A stretch of DNA of 64,000 nt. Source: Siphonodentalium dalli (taxonomy: Eukaryota; Mollusca; Scaphopoda; Gadilida; Siphonodentaliidae). The notes under the pieces were generated by a model, which was not told the origin of the DNA, did no database searches, and was given only the letters and a program-made list of their open reading frames with translations. The first letter of the stretch is position 1; each line of letters starts with the position of its first letter. Both the position numbers and the translations under genes were made by a program. The DNA lies in the NCBI GenBank assembly GCA_032622095.1, contig CP136061.1:127608754-127672753 (forward strand), given 5' to 3'. Positions 11,201 through 21,809 of the stretch are shown here, piece by piece.

Positions 11201-14200
11201 GAAAAGTTACCCATAATTATGCTATGGTTAAGCAGTCGATTATTTAGAACATTACTGTAACTTGTTAACCCTTTCATGATGGCAGCTGCAGCATTAAAGA
11301 ACCTGTGCCTGTGCATTTTCTTATATATGCGAGTCTCACATAGAGAGCCTCGCATATATAAGAGAATGCACTGGCTTACAAGGTCAAGGTAAATATTGTT
11401 AGGCCGATGTATTCTCTTATATATGAGAGGCTCCCTATGGAAGACACGCATATATAAGAGAATGCATTGGCACAGGGTTTTCGCAAAATTTATCCAGTCA
11501 TGGAAGGGTTAACAGTGTGGAACGGACGTCTGGTTTTACCATCAAGCCTTGAAATAGTGTGTCTGTCATTTGCAGAATGAGGTCCCCAGAGGGTGAATTT
11601 AGTGATGCTACCCCGCATAGTGGGCTAGCATAACCAAATTCACCCTCTGGCGAACTCATTCTGCTTACAACTCAGCAGAATGAGGTTCCCAGAGGGTGAA
11701 TTTTGTGATGCTAACCGCTAGTGTTGAAACGATTAATCGACTAGTCGAAATCGATGCGATTATTAAATTAGTCGATGCCGAAATCTGCTAGTCGACTAGT
11801 CGGGGAAAAAGCAGTACCTATGTGCTATCATGACAGCAGTGCCATATTATCATGTAATCTGTAACAGTTAACACATATTAACTTCTTAAAGCCTTATTGC
11901 ATTGTTCCTTTAACGATGCCACTGCCAGTCATGCACAGGCGGTGAACTCCATGACCTGAACTGAACCCAATGTATGCACGTGTAGGCGCGGTTTCTTTTA
12001 TGTTGATCATCAAAGACGTGTTCAAAGTGTCGCTGCCGACTGAACACTGTCTAGTTCCATGGGACGCAATTGACCAGTGATAACTTCTCACTGTCGCACG
12101 TTTATAACTGGAGTAATGATGCAAATAGCTGGTAAAGCCAACTCAGTAACTAAATAAATTCCAGATCATTCTTATACCCATACCCACCCACCCCCCCCCC
12201 CCCCCTGCGACACACGAGGCACCAATTCAGAGAGACAATAGAACACACCCGACATCTCGTTAGCGAGACTTACGAACGAGACTTGCCTATTTAATCCAGG
12301 TTACCGGCGACAATTTTTGTTTAAATAAAATGTTTTTATTACCTGCATTCCCCAAACCGTGAGATTATATGGAGTTTGCAGGAGAGCCGGGTTTAATACA
12401 TCAAATTGGGAGACTCACGGGCATAACGGAGATTACATAGTTCACGTGCTTTCCGTTTGAACGTTCTGACACGGAAGAGTTGGATACTCGAAACTGCGAT
12501 GCCACATGGCTCATTTTATACGTCATATGGGCATAGAAACGGGAACTCTTAGAAGGGTCAGACTAGTCGACTAGTAGTCGATTACCTCTGGCGACTAGTC
12601 GATTCCTTAAAATCGCTAATCGTTTCAACACTACTAACCGCTATGCGGGGTAGCATCACTAAATTATTCCTCTGGGGACCTCATTCTGCAAATGACAGAC
12701 ACAATATTTCAAGGCTTGTTTACCATTGAACTTATACAGGCTCTAAAACATCACAAAGGAATGCATGTGGAATAATTCCTTCATTTTCATATATACTCAT
12801 ACGTGTAATGTTTAGTGCTGAAACGGATATCCGGTTGACAACCGGCTACTGTCGACAACCGGTTGAACTACGATAAACCGGTTAACCGCTATGTATTGCA
12901 CACACGCGATGCCAACGACAAAAACAAACATATTAGGTTCTTAATCAGCACGAGACTGACAACAGTAGGTTTTAAACACGTGTACTTTATCAATTGTGCT
13001 ATAATCTTTATCACTCTGAGGAGTATACTCAAAATTACGTGTATTAAAAATCACAATCTGGTGCGAGATAAAAAGTCTTCTATGAATGGCAAGTTACATA
13101 TATGTACTAGTAGTCTGGCTTTGGCGGCTAAACATCAAAGATGCATGGCTGCATGCCATCATCTTTGATAGAGCTGGGACGGTTACGGGTTTTTCGTGAC
13201 CGGTTATGAACGGCAAAAAAACGCGATTAACCGGTTAACCGCATATTATAGGTACTATTATGGGTGGGTAAGCCCAGTATGCAGAACGGCGATGATTGTG
13301 ATGCTCACTGACATGGTAAGTTTGAGAACAGCTCCTGACACATATTATGACACACATAATCACATACCGGTACTGTAAAAACATATTTTTCGTGTTCAGT
13401 GACAACGTAGACCTATGTGTTCCTACATGTGGCCAAACACAAAGAACTGGCCTCTTGGTTATGTAAACACACATATTCAAACACGTGCTTTTGTATACGT
13501 ACATTTGGCAAACCTCGTCAGATTCCGTCACCGTTTGCCCCCCAGAGGTCACAGGTCGAGGAGTTCAGAATGCCGTTTTAGTACAAATACAACTGCCTTG
13601 TCAGTGCTGTTAAATAATTACACTCACTGGCTTTTGTTAAACATGCAATTAGTCGCCATGTATGTAGACAATGGATGACGAATAAAGCGCCGGGCTTATT
13701 GTTTTCCTAATCAGTCCTAATCGGAACATTGATATAAACTATAGTCAGACTATAGATAACCCACATTGCCGCTTACATAATACTAACCAGGGCATTCCTG
13801 ACTCCAAGCATACACTTTGGGAACAAGACGGCTGTCCTTTGATGTTTCGTTTTGACTTCGGCAGGCTGTAGCCTTCAAAGAGCCGACACACCGCGTTTGA
13901 TGTTGTTCCGTCAATCTCGGATTCATTTTAATTGACGGAGACAGATTAACCCTCTTATAGCCAGTTATAGCTGACCATCACAGTGATCATACACTATAAT
14001 AGTGATGTTACGGTTAACCGACCACGGCAAATCCGTGACCGGTTACGCCCATAGTTGGTGGTTAACCGGTTAACCGCATAACCGTCCCAGCTCTAATCTT
14101 TGATGTTCCGATGTCCGGTGAACACGTGCAGTGACGCAACTGAGTCGTCGGCAAAGATCAATGCAATCATTTTCAATGGAGTAAGGCCTGGTCATTTGAC

Positions 14201-17200
14201 ATCTACTGAAGAAATGCGTAAATCAGATGTCTGGGACACTCAAATCGCAGAAGAATCACATGACCTAATATTCTCCAGTCCCGCAATCGCTATAATGACA
14301 ATAAAAAGCTGCTGCGATTTGCATGTACGAAAATTTATATAGGTCATGCAATATTCTTCCCAAACGAGAATGACAAGTCGGGCAGCAGTCGCGTCTGCAA
14401 TGCAAACAGGTCAAGCATGGTCCATCTATTTATAAACACTGCGAGTTGTAGTTCACCTGTGTCACCTGTCAATTTGTCAACGCATGGCTGTTTAATGTTC
14501 CTGTTTGGTGATTTTCATTCATTTAATACAAGCTATGTCTATGTAAACATTACGTGAATTCGCCATACAGTTAATAAATCAAATTATGATGATATATTGG
14601 TTCATATTATGGTGTAAATAATAGTGCTGAAACGGATATCCGGTTGACAACCGGCTACCGTCGGCAACCGGTTGAACTACGATCAACCGATTAACCGTCT
14701 GTAATACATACATGCAATGCCACTGATAAAAACTAAATTATTCAGGTCCTTAATCGGCATAGGCTGATAACAGTAGCTTTTAAACAAGGGTACTTTATCA
14801 ATTTTGCTACAAACGTTATCACTCAGAGGGGTATACATTCGAAATTACGTCGCGTATTAAAAGTCAAAATCTGGTGCCAGATCAAAAGTCTTTCCATGAA
14901 TGGCAGATTACATAGTCTGGCATCGGCGGCTAAACATCAAAGATGCATGACGTCATCTTTGATGTTCCGATGTCCGGTAAAACATGTCCACTGACGCCAC
15001 TGGGTCATCGGCAAAGATCAATACAATCATTTTCACTGCAGTACGGCGTGGTCATTTGACATCTACTCTTCGACTGACTACTTGTAGACAGTATCATGGA
15101 TACCCAAGAAATGAGTAAATCAGATGTCTCGGCACATTTCAAAGAGAAATTGGCAGGATGCAAACTCTGAGAACCAACCCTATTTACATACGCTCGGTCT
15201 ATACTTCTAACATTACTGAGTTTGTGTAATCTCAGTCGATGAAGTTCAAATGAACTCGAATCAAAGTGGTGTTCCTGTGCAGTCGGACTTATTTGCATCC
15301 TAATGACTAATTCTCAGCATTTGATTGTCTTCTAACAGAAAACACTGTTTTCAGCAGGTTTTCAGCTGTTTTTAAAATTTTCATTTGTTAACTTCATAAA
15401 GTTCACAAACTTCATAATTGTGTTTATCGGTCGTCAGTCATCCTATCCATCTCAAATTGCCAAAGAACACCCAGCAGTTAGAATACCATGACTTAATAAT
15501 CAATAATCGGCCAGTCTCGTAATCGTTATCATGGCACTAAAAAACTGCCGATATTTGCATGTACGAACATATGTATATACGTGTAGGTCACACAATATTC
15601 TTCCCAAAATAACAAGTCAGGTAGCAGTCGCAACTGCAGTACAAACAGGCCAAGCATGACATGATGACACGTCTATTTATAAACAATGCGAGTTTTAGTT
15701 CACTGTGTTATCTGCCAAGTTGTCAAAACGTGGCTTTGTGACGTTTGTGTTTGGTGATTTACATTCGTTTAATACAAGCTCTGTCTGTGTAAACATTACG
15801 CGAGTTTGCCATACAGTTAATAATAAAATTATGCTGATATATTGGTACATATTATGGTGTAAATAATCAGTGTAAAGTCATATGTTGAAAATAGCGGATA
15901 ACCGGTTATGATCCGGTTACACGTCGCGGTTAACCGGCTACAAAAATAGGTCAACCGTTTCAGCACTTGTAAATAATGAGTGTAAAGTCATAGGTTGAAA
16001 ATAGCGGATATCCGGTTATGATCCAGTTACACGTCACGGTTAACCGGCTACAAAATTAGGTCAACCGTTTCAGCACTAGTAATGTTTATGATAGGACTAT
16101 CATTTTTCTTCTCCAAGTTATCACTATAGTATAGCAATTACTTGCCGACAACATCTTATGTCATACCACCATCCTCTATCATAGGGATTGCGCATGCGCT
16201 TAAAAAGTTTTTGTGACAGGTAAATCTGTTGCAATCTAAATGTTTTATAATATTTGTACTTACCATCTCCACCTGTTGCCAGAATTTCACCTGTAAATTA
16301 ACAATGAAAATTTTATTGTAAAGTAAGGAGTCATGACAATACTCACCAGTCCTCGGAATTGGCCATGGCAATAAGCAATGCCATGGGAAATGCCTTGGTA
16401 ATATGTGGAATCGAACATGGCACAGCACTAAATTTGCCGTGGAACATTTTTCCTAATTTCGAGGGCTGACTCACAAAAACTATGCAGCATTGCTACGCGC
16501 ATAATTTTTGGATTATTATTCCATCAAAATATTTATCCAGAATAGTCAGTGGCCCACAAAGCCATGACCAACATGACATTTCACTTGTTTTCCATGTATT
16601 TACTTACATGCACAAGTGGTAATTCTAAGGTACAGATAATAGTATCCACATTTGGGTGTGCATAGGTCACTGATCTGAGGTCAGTGAGATGACCTATTTT
16701 CCAAAAGTAGCTCGCAGGAATATTTTAAGCATAATAACTTTACTAAGCATACACTGATACAGTCATTACTTATCATGCGAGTTAGTCAATTAGTTAATAG
16801 TTAATTAATTAATTTGTCACATTGTATAATAACGGACATGCAAAATAACTACCGGGTAAGCACAACTGCTGGTGTTTGTGTTTAAAAAATTTGAAAACAA
16901 GTTGCATAATTTAATAGTCATATTTTTGTGTAAACAAGGAACTGGCCGAGATCAAGGTACTTACATGTACATTGCAACAGATTCTGCAGTCAGCTGACTG
17001 CAGCAGTATATTGGAATGGGTGGCGTAAATGTCTCATGGCATATTTATTCAGACATACTATATCTGGATATGATTTTGGTACATAAATTTGAGTTCCATG
17101 GCACTATGTAATACTTTTTCTACAGTTTCCTAACGTAATCTATAAATATTTGTAATACGACCCTGCCTAACTATGCTTAAAAGCCATGTCCTGATTGGCC

Positions 17201-20200
17201 AGTGGCCCGAGTTACCATGGCTATCTCGTTCCAGTTATGTGGTACAATTCTACTTTTTCCAATTGTACCACGAAATAAATCGGTTTATTCAGATCGCCGC
17301 ACGCGACTTTTCCCGTCTTTTCTAACTCCGCGCAAACGGGGCATCAACGGAGTACACCCGCACCCGTACCCCTTTGAATTTTGCTACATCTTGACAATCT
17401 TGCGAATTTTCTAGCGATTTGTCGCTTGAAACCAGTTTGGTTGCCAATGAATATGGTCCAAATGATGTTATGGTATATTGATATATGTTACGACCAAAGA
17501 AAGTTACTTAATAAGTATATTAAATGACAAAATAAATCCATGGGGCCGGGCTGTGCATTCGTCGATTCGAATCTCGATCATATTCGATATTTCGGAATCA
17601 AGTTGAAAATGAAAGCGTTTGTTCACCAGCACAGAAGGGGAATAAGATTAGTTTAGTAAACTAGATCATTTAGATCGCTTTGTGTAAGGAAAATGGTCCA
17701 TAGTCGATGATCATATTCATGTTGTCCCAACAACGTTCAACACAGAAATGACCGCAATCGTATTTCATGTACAATTTAAATGAAAGGCACGGGCGCCGCT
17801 GAAAACACATCGTTTTTTAGCCAATCACAACGATTATTTACGCGAACAACTTACCAGAGTACTCCATGCAAAGAAATCGAGTACGCCCAATACGAATTAC
17901 ACCACGAAATGTTTTCTCACCTGAGACCGAAAAAGCACAGTATTTCGTTGACTATTCAGTCGAATTGTGACCATAAACTTTCAGTCGTATTACAAAAGAA
18001 ATAAATACACGGTGTTATGGTGTGTATGGTCAAGTTGTACCACAAAAAACTGATTGTGGGACTCCGCTACGCGTCGTCCTACAATCAGTTTTTTGTGGTA
18101 CAACTTGACCATACACACCTCTACACCGTGTATTTATTTCTTAAATAACCAATACCAAAACAAAACCAATTCATAATTTCAAAACCGCACAGCTCTGCTA
18201 CAAAAATAATACTATGTCTAATATTACCTCTTGGTGAGAATCTGCAGACATTAACAGACTTTGTGTGTCTTTTCAAGTTGGATAAAAATTCAAAGACTGG
18301 CTTTCCTTCAGAATCGATCTTCAGTTCCCAAATCTGTGAATAAAACAAAAGGTCACAAACTTCAGATCCATCTTATTTCAATCTGCTTGATATGTTAAGA
18401 TATATGATTTAATTGATGGTCTATGTAAATAGTATGTTTATGTAATACCAAACACCCAACAGATTTAGTCATACAAAGAGTAAAATCCAAGATAGCCACT
18501 GGCAGCCAATTTTTCTAACAGAATTCGGAAAAAAGGGAGGCTCCCATCTGGAGGTCACCAAGAAGATCCATATGAAGTTTGTTAACTATCGGATGAGAGA
18601 TGTGACCTGTAGGATAAGCTAAAGGATTAGTCATATAAAGAGTAATTAAAGATAATTTTGTAGAATGAATTATCAATAGACCTATTAAATGACACATTTT
18701 GAATAGTCTGACTCTCAGAAATTTACTAAAATATTCCCTGTGTTATCTATCAATAAGTGACATCGCTACATGTGTGGTAATTGCACATTTTCTCTCAATG
18801 AATATCATTTTCAGGAAGCGCACAGTATAATGGACTTTCCACACATATTCATTAGCGGGTAGGGTTGAAACGATTAATCGACTAGTCATAGACGACGCTG
18901 AAATGTCAGAACGTCGACTCTGAATTTTGCCGTCGACTAGTCGGAACATAGTGTATTAGTTCCATGTATAACGTTTTCAAGATCCATTCCGACATAAACG
19001 GTGTTAACTGCGCGTAAGTTACGGTAAGTATAATGTTTGGTGGCACCCGGAATTGACAGTGTTACTAGTATAGACACACACAGTGACCCGACTATTAATT
19101 GAAAGAATGAAATTGACAACACAATGTCTCACTCGTCGTTTGAAGTCAAAGACATCACTGCGACATGATGGCAATGATTGACGCGGCTTTATCGTTTGTC
19201 AGAGACCGCTTTGATCTAGACAGTGTATATTTCAATTGATCAGTTGAAGGTCGCTTAAGGTGACATCATTGTTGCTACCGTATATAAATGATACTGACAT
19301 TAAGAACCTGGCTATCGTATTCTACAACATAGCCTATTCTATAGGGCGTATTTAGTCGGAACATTAACATTTTATAGTGACACCGCTCGGCACCGGTTTA
19401 TTGGTGATCACGTGACTAAACGAAATCTCGAACGCTGATATTAAATTTAAAACCTGTATAAATGATCGAGTTTCTAATCATTATCCACCACATGTCTAAT
19501 TATATAATTACATTCAGTGTGTTGGATAAATATCAAGATGTTTACAGTATTATTTCCCAAATAAATTGGTGTCTATGCAGGGAAATGCGCTACGCAATAG
19601 ACTGTCATTGCATCAGTCATCAGTGTACGCCATGTACGATGAATTTTCCGTACCATGTTATGTTTGAAAGTTTTGATATCGGGTACCGACTAGTCGACGC
19701 AACGCGACTTTTGGGTCTCGACTAGTCGACTCTGAAATTCACTAATCGTTTCAACACTATTAGCGGGAGTAGCTTACTAGTACCTTTGCTATGAGACATG
19801 GCATCTACAGAAAGAGTTTAAATAGCTTTACCATGCTTCTGATATCTAATACACACAAAATGAAAAACTGTATATAATTTATAATTGATGAATATTGACA
19901 ACATTATTACACAAATTGATATTTCAGTAAATATTGATTTGACAATTAAAAAGTAGTTTGAAATAGGGTCCTGCAAATATTCGATATTCGATTCGAGATT
20001 CGAAAGTCAAATTCGATTCGAAATTTCCAACTCGAAATTTCGAATATACAAACATATAAAAAGTAGGCTGTTTACGGACAAGTACACAGATCGATCTTAG
20101 CTGTTTCTGTGCCATATCATTCCCAAAAATTATGAATATATGCAGCTTATAATTCTTATTATACATCGCGAACGTTCGCATGATATTAGATATAAGTATA

Positions 20201-21489
20201 GCCAGTAATTAGCCAATATAGGACGACTAAATACATCTGCATTCTAGCTTTGAACATGGTAGCCAAAAGCTCGGAAATCGTCGATGGGCCGACGACGCAC
20301 GTAAATTAGAATAGCGATGAGACTGAGCAACCGCTAGCGTTATCCGCCGACTATACGTCTCAGATTCCGCGTTATGTAATATCGCTGAGAATGTAAACAA
20401 CACGTGTTCCCGGCGTCGAAAAGTGCTTTCAGTTTCGGAGCGTTGCTTGAAACTTTACAATTTGTCGTCCGTTATTCATATTTATTTTAAACATGATAAA
20501 AGCTGCCTGCAGTGCTGGAACTTACACGTGTGATGAATGCAACATGGTATATAAATCGCAAGCGTCTGGGACAACGACCCGTCTATAACATCCAGCACTA
20601 CATAAACAGGCTACCCTGCGACTGTTGTTGCATCTTCAAGTTTATAACAACGGGTGTTTCCCAGTGGCGATTTGCAATTGTGCATGTACATGCAAACTCT
20701 AAAAAATTGCGCGTGATTTTAATTCCGATAATCCGTTTAGTGGTTATATATTTAATCGTCGTGACGACCGCATGGACGTTTTAATGTTTTTTCTCTCTCA
20801 ACAATTCTCAATTGAAGTTAATAGTATCATGAACGACGGTTGATCGCCACATAAGTTATGATGGAACTTCATGAAAGTTCACAGAACGTTTCACAAATCG
20901 TCTAATCATTGACATTAAATACCTAATTGAGAATGCAACACACAGGTATGATTCGATTCGATATTCGATTCGATTTTGTCGACTCGATTCGATATTCGAT
21001 TCGATCAAAATCTCCAATTCGCAGGACCCTAGTTTGAAAGTAGGCAATTTAACACTGAAAGTAAGTGCGGATATAAAAATTAGTCGCTGATTGGTAGAAA
21101 ATATCTGCTAATAATGATTTGATTGACAGCTGTGGAAAAGTTCATTGAGATGGAAGGATTGACAGTTTTGAGGAAGACCACCAATTAAAAAAATTAGTTC
21201 ATATGTACAATTTTCAAGCCAAATTGAAATTGAAACTTGATTAGTAAATCTGAGAGAAAAACAATTTACCTACATGTACCCACACTGACACACATTGAAA
21301 ATTACAGGTAGGGAAAAGGGGAACCAAGATATTTTATATGCGGTATTATAATCATGGGGCACTTACCCTAGCAAATTTATCAACACCAGCAGTTGCAATC
21401 CGTTTAATAGAATGGTTACCATGCTGGAAGTCAATGCTGTAAACTGGATCTCTACCGTGCCAAGATATTTCTGGCGTCACAACCTTCAT
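5036..21489 (-). CDS. CHAF1B: Chromatin assembly factor 1 subunit B (CAF-1 p60), 5' seven coding exons
   Basis: CHAF1B is the WD40 subunit of CAF-1, which loads new H3-H4 onto replicating DNA together with PCNA. Coding exons on the minus strand are 21489-21367, 18333-18228, 16290-16264, 10050-9939, 8747-8644, 7201-7105 and 5287-5036. They join in frame through GT-AG introns into about 273 residues. The start [18 protein letters not shown] matches the vertebrate p60 N-terminus as I remember it, and the marker [16 protein letters not shown] sits in the last exon. WD-like blocks include [28 protein letters not shown] and DNTAIVWDV. The animal protein is usually about 550 residues, so the last WD repeats and the C-terminal tail are missing here, either left of the window or lost. 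An AG directly before the ATG implies at least one upstream non-coding exon. No stop or frameshift was found. Confidence 0.95.
5412..6302. repeat. Terminal inverted-repeat element in CHAF1B intron 6
   Basis: This stretch lies between coding exons 6 and 7. The left arm reads tgtcacagggaccagcc and then blocks with aaaaataaggcgaagtgg. The right arm, read in reverse, gives tgacacctcagagaccagcc and then the matching gcttcgccttatttttg. The arms are about 100 bp and diverged, about 890 bp end to end. The middle is AT-rich with no ORF. A related fragment starts near 50065. I could not fix a clean target duplication. Confidence 0.55.
6303..7104. other. Rest of CHAF1B intron 6, no feature recognised
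   Basis: AT-rich intron sequence with a G homopolymer of about 11 bases near 6747-6757. I saw no exon, RNA gene or named repeat. Confidence 0.5.
7105..7201 (-). CDS. CHAF1B: CHAF1B coding exon 6
   Basis: 97 nt, phase 1 to 2. It encodes [20 protein letters not shown] and [20 protein letters not shown] is a signature stretch of p60. The donor is GTAAGT. Confidence 0.96.
7202..8643. other. CHAF1B intron 5, no clear element
   Basis: Non-coding stretch between exons 5 and 6. Short open frames here (for example 7230-7544) have no recognisable family and are not spliced in. It contains a C-run near 8380-8390. Confidence 0.5.
8644..8747 (-). CDS. CHAF1B: CHAF1B coding exon 5
   Basis: 104 nt, phase 2 to 1. 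It encodes a complete WD repeat, [18 protein letters not shown] through [13 protein letters not shown], with the GH and WD marks in place. Confidence 0.96.
8838..9850. repeat. Interspersed repeat with internal ~115-bp units (CHAF1B intron 4)
   Basis: The left part (8838-9330) starts accaatatatactataccagt and shares long blocks with 37815-38300, such as aaaaacacaccatctatcat and gaaatttcctttctttt. The right part repeats acctacataccaaatttcatt two or three times. Short stretches resemble 39780-39840 in the opposite orientation. No ORF; probably a molluscan interspersed repeat. Confidence 0.6.
9939..10050 (-). CDS. CHAF1B: CHAF1B coding exon 4
   Basis: 112 nt, phase 1 to 2. It encodes [18 protein letters not shown] followed by an acidic [18 protein letters not shown] segment. 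The acidic insert between WD blades also occurs in vertebrate p60. The donor is GTAGTT, weaker than the others. Confidence 0.92.
10169..11054 (-). mobile_element. hAT element with transposase C-terminal remnant
   Basis: The ends are taggtttgggcgg and cgcccagccctaa, imperfect inverted repeats. It is flanked by acagtaat (10161-10168) and acaataat (11055-11062), an 8-bp target duplication with one mismatch. It carries a hAT dimerisation-domain remnant on the minus strand. The insertion site is the very start of a palindromic MITE whose body resumes at 11055, so this element landed in the MITE. Confidence 0.85.
10705..10910 (-). pseudogene. hAT transposase C-terminal (dimerisation) fragment
   Basis: Reads [21 protein letters not shown], then [17 protein letters not shown], then [13 protein letters not shown] and a stop. 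The spacing of WW, NLAKL, the S-x-x-x-RVF-TAG block and the final FLAKN fits the hATC domain that mediates transposase dimerisation. The usual SERVFS is degraded to CKRVFN. The catalytic part of the transposase is absent from this 0.9-kb element, so it is an internally deleted, non-autonomous copy. Confidence 0.8.
11265..11512. mobile_element. TTAA-flanked double-hairpin element (family H2)
   Basis: Bounded by TTAA at 11265-11268 and 11509-11512, with ends ccctttcatga and tcatggaaggg. Inside are two hairpins built on ttatatatgcgag / ctcgcatatataa arms. TTAA duplication is typical of piggyBac or Kolobok mobilisation. A related copy is at 63462-63690 and a partial one at 29085-29185. Confidence 0.75.
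11545..12725. mobile_element. Two-hairpin MITE (family P2) interrupted by a hAT
   Basis: The terminal sequence aagccttgaaatagtgtg at the left is mirrored by 'cacaatatttcaaggctt' at the right. Next to each end sits a gaatgaggtccccagagg palindrome arm. The right hairpin is split by the hAT at 11719-12633. Other P2 copies are at 49566, 54215 and 59606. Confidence 0.75.
11719..12633. mobile_element. Non-autonomous hAT element (family tagtgttgaaacg)
   Basis: Inverted ends tagtgttgaaacg and cgtttcaacacta, with perfect 8-bp target duplications ctaaccgc at 11711-11718 and 12634-12641. The subterminal regions are rich in gactagtcga motifs. A 20-base C-run lies near 12190. No transposase ORF was seen. 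It is nested in a P2 MITE. Confidence 0.9.
13169..14095. mobile_element. Nested hAT element (family tagagctgggacgg)
   Basis: Ends tagagctgggacggtta and taaccgtcccagctcta, with perfect 8-bp duplications atctttga at 13161-13168 and 14096-14103. It lies inside the 12813-16078 element. Short open frames inside show no domain. Confidence 0.9.
14622..15968. mobile_element. Nested hAT element, same family as its host
   Basis: Ends tagtgctgaaacgg and ccgtttcagcactt, flanked by gtaaataa at 14614-14621 and 15969-15976. It shares subterminal sequence with the outer 12813 element and inserted about 110 bp from that element's right end, so two near-identical right ends occur in series at 15860-15968 and 15969-16078. 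Confidence 0.9.
16264..16290 (-). CDS. CHAF1B: CHAF1B coding exon 3 (27-nt microexon)
   Basis: A 27-nt exon, phase 1 to 1, that supplies GEILATGGD, the strand preceding the next WD dipeptide. It is bounded by a 'tttacag' acceptor and a GTAAGT donor, and lies in otherwise non-coding sequence between introns of about 1.9 and 6.2 kb. The preserved frame and the match to the GGDD motif of p60 make it convincing despite its size. Confidence 0.9.
16345..16471. repeat. Short MITE (family P3, ccatggcaataagcaatgcc)
   Basis: An approximately 127-bp unit starting ccagtcctcggaattggcc and ending cctaatttcgagggctgac. The ends are inverted relative to each other and interior arms form a hairpin. Related copies occur at 22686-22816, 23183-23314, 24495-24625 and 38155-38277. 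It sits about 55 bases upstream, in gene direction, of the CHAF1B microexon. Confidence 0.6.
16472..17995. other. CHAF1B intron 2 interior, no gene
   Basis: AT-rich with a short inverted repeat, gtggtacaatt at 17239-17249 facing aattgtaccac near 17259-17269. The motif gtacaac also appears in the large hairpin at 17996, so 17239-18146 may be one element. Open frames at 17202-17414 and 17780-18004 have no recognisable homology. Confidence 0.4.
17996..18146. repeat. Large near-perfect hairpin (65-bp arms)
   Basis: The left arm runs from aagaaataaatacacggtg through accacaaaaaactgattgt. The right arm is its reverse complement, separated by about 20 bp containing ctacgcgtcg. Mismatches are limited to the stretch around ttatggtg versus cacctcta. 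It lies about 80 bases upstream of the CHAF1B exon 2 donor in plus coordinates, that is, just downstream of that exon in the gene. Confidence 0.8.
18228..18333 (-). CDS. CHAF1B: CHAF1B coding exon 2
   Basis: 106 nt, phase 0 to 1. It encodes [17 protein letters not shown] and then [18 protein letters not shown], the end of one WD blade and the start of the next. The acceptor follows 'ttttattcacag'; the donor is GTAATA. Confidence 0.95.
18860..19759. mobile_element. Non-autonomous hAT element (tagggttgaaacg)
   Basis: Ends tagggttgaaacg and cgtttcaacacta, with 8-bp duplications ttagcggg at 18852-18859 and 19760-19767. The subterminal gactagtcg motifs show it belongs to the same family as 11719-12633. 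It lies in CHAF1B intron 1. Confidence 0.9.
19964..21031. mobile_element. Non-autonomous hAT element rich in attcgattcga
   Basis: Ends tagggtcctgc and gcaggacccta, with 8-bp duplications gtttgaaa at 19956-19963 and 21032-21039. Both subterminal regions consist of repeated attcgattcga, which may be transposase-binding sites. No transposase ORF. It ends about 335 bases from the CHAF1B first coding exon. Confidence 0.9.
21367..21489 (-). CDS. CHAF1B: CHAF1B first coding exon
   Basis: 41 codons from the ATG to FAR, ending at a GTAAGT donor (phase 0). The acceptor 'ttcag' touches the ATG, so the 5' UTR begins in an unseen upstream exon. It encodes the first WD strand, with VYSIDFQHG and [12 protein letters not shown]. 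Confidence 0.95.
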
Positions 21490-21809
21490 CTGAAATGACA
21501 TGTAATATTATGTTTGTAAGTACCGGTACGACATGGGCAGACATTCTTTTTTCCGTGTTTAGCCACGCAACAGTTTGCCCGATCTTCAAAAAATGAAACA
21601 AGAAGAAAGCCGAAAACAATAGACCTGTCAGCCTCACGAGTATCATACTAGTAATATGCAAACTAGCAGAAAAAATAATAAGGAACAAACTCATGGAGTA
21701 CTTCGATTCTTCGAAGCAAATGAACTCTTCACAGAAAACCAACACGGCTTTCGAGCTAAAAGATCCTGCAGTTCACAACGTATTAGAAGTACAAGACGAA
21801 CTCACTAAA

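Larger units (their letters stand above)
10160..11259. mobile_element. TA-flanked palindromic MITE (family P1), split by a hAT
   Basis: The left tip tacagtaat (10160-10168) is separated by the nested hAT from the body 11055-11259. The body is a long hairpin whose arms meet near 11160 (agctctcagtgagagct). It ends attactgta. Family P1 ends are CAGTAATGCCC with TA on both sides, which suggests Tc1/mariner mobilisation. Sister copies occur at 21810, 22468, 22966, 35961, 55256 and 59303. Confidence 0.8.
12813..16078. mobile_element. Outer hAT element hosting two further hATs
   Basis: Ends tagtgctgaaacgg and ccgtttcagcacta, with 8-bp duplications gtaatgtt at 12805-12812 and 16079-16086. The subterminal sequence is rich in aaccggtt motifs. 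It spans 3.27 kb only because elements at 13169-14095 and 14622-15968 inserted into it. No intact transposase was found. Confidence 0.9.

Noticed and set aside
12183-12206. C homopolymer as a functional G-quadruplex or i-motif site
   Set aside because: A plain homopolymer inside a hAT element; such runs are common and length is often an assembly error.
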